DNA of 64,000 nt, taken from positions 1,984,001 to 2,048,000 of the forward strand of contig NZ_CP045393.1 in NCBI RefSeq assembly GCF_009363655.1, written 5' to 3'. Of this stretch, positions 63,819 to 64,000 are shown piece by piece. The first letter of the stretch is position 1. The number at the start of each line of letters is the position of its first letter. The notes under the pieces were generated by a model that was not told the DNA's origin, made no database searches, and was given only the letters and a program-made list of their open reading frames with translations. The DNA is from Roseovarius sp. THAF27 (GTDB taxonomy: Bacteria; Pseudomonadota; Alphaproteobacteria; Rhodobacterales; Rhodobacteraceae). The position numbers were made by a program, and so were the translations under genes.

Positions 63819-63840
63819 CTTTTTCTTGCCCGAAATACTC
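63819..63840 (-). repeat. Diverged GAGTATTT...AAGAAAAAG element (copy 4)
   Basis: Minus strand GAGTATTTCGGGC then AAGAAAAAG, 30 bp upstream of gmk. It matches the GATATTTTTGGCCAGAGGAAG element loosely, so membership is uncertain. Confidence 0.35.
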
Positions 63841-63914
63841 ATGCAAGCGCCGAAGGCGCGCTGCGGCGACGCCGAAGGCGGCGCAATTCCTTTGGCAGGG
63901 CGAGGGGGATTGGC

Positions 63915-63992
63915 CGGGAGGTCCCGGGTCAGGCCCGGGACGAGGTGGTACGAAATTGCCGGGAGATCCCCCCGGGTCAAGCCCGGGGCAGG
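63915..63992. repeat. Interspersed palindromic repeats at the window end
   Basis: Two units, GGTCCCGGGTCAGG with GCCCGGGAC, and GATCCCCCCGGGTC with AAGCCCGGGGC. Same family as 4996-5060. Confidence 0.6.
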
Positions 63993-64000
63993 CAGGATCA

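Overview
The window is GC-rich chromosomal DNA from an alphaproteobacterium, almost certainly the Rhodobacteraceae (Roseobacter lineage). This rests on the gene content and order: rplM-rpsI with the alphaproteobacterial S9 extension, rpsB-tsf, a class II DAHP synthase, an entericidin-like lipoprotein, two proteins matching small families I know mainly from Rhodobacteraceae, and interspersed hairpin repeats of a type I associate with this family. I saw no tRNA, rRNA, CRISPR array, prophage or insertion sequence. Most genes are housekeeping or metabolic.

Layout. 0-4 kb: start of an enoyl-CoA hydratase gene, a PaaI-type thioesterase, a DUF1127 protein and a divergent MocR-type regulator, then a zinc-ribbon/membrane protein pair. 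4-8 kb: rplM-rpsI, a repeat-rich spacer with a fragment of a tetR gene, an acyltransferase-3/SGNH gene, and the intact tetR next to ppk2. The acyltransferase gene lies between two 131-bp copies of the tetR 3' end. 9-16 kb: lipoprotein hydrolase, metA (acetyl-CoA type), a P-loop ATPase, a FadL-type porin behind a 22-bp palindrome, an EamA transporter and a second acyltransferase-3 fused to an AlgX-like domain. 16-24 kb: guaA, an MttB-family methyltransferase, DUF6477/DUF6456-like genes, a VIT-type transporter, lipA and a Tat-exported DUF882 protein.

24-29 kb is an envelope cluster: L,D-transpeptidase, lpxD, an acyl carrier protein and a ketoacyl synthase. A frameshifted GNAT gene in AT-richer DNA follows. 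29-37 kb: an IalB-like protein, a 500-bp gap with two terminator-defined small-RNA candidates, a HerA/DUF853-like ATPase, a kinase-fold protein, the xseB-ispA-dxs isoprenoid operon and two orphan Flp-type pilins. 37-48 kb: a GlxA-type regulator, DAHP synthase, entericidin, an orphan oligopeptide-binding protein, a third small-RNA candidate, bdhA, patatin, DUF502, and the psuK-psuG pair. 48-55 kb: rpsB-tsf, a long non-coding stretch, aroQ translationally coupled to a LuxR-type regulator, DoxX, and gcdH with its divergent LysR regulator.

55-64 kb is the complete phosphate regulon on the minus strand: gmk, gamma carbonic anhydrase, phoR, pstS, pstC, pstA, pstB, phoU, phoB. pstS has three tandem 11-bp Pho-box repeats and, further upstream, a perfect TTAA-N7-TTAA (CtrA-type) site. 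The most unusual items are the tetR-flanked acyltransferase, the acyltransferase-AlgX fusion, the small-RNA candidates, the aroQ-luxR coupling and the family of hairpin/GGGATATTT elements, one of which supplies a gene's ribosome binding site.
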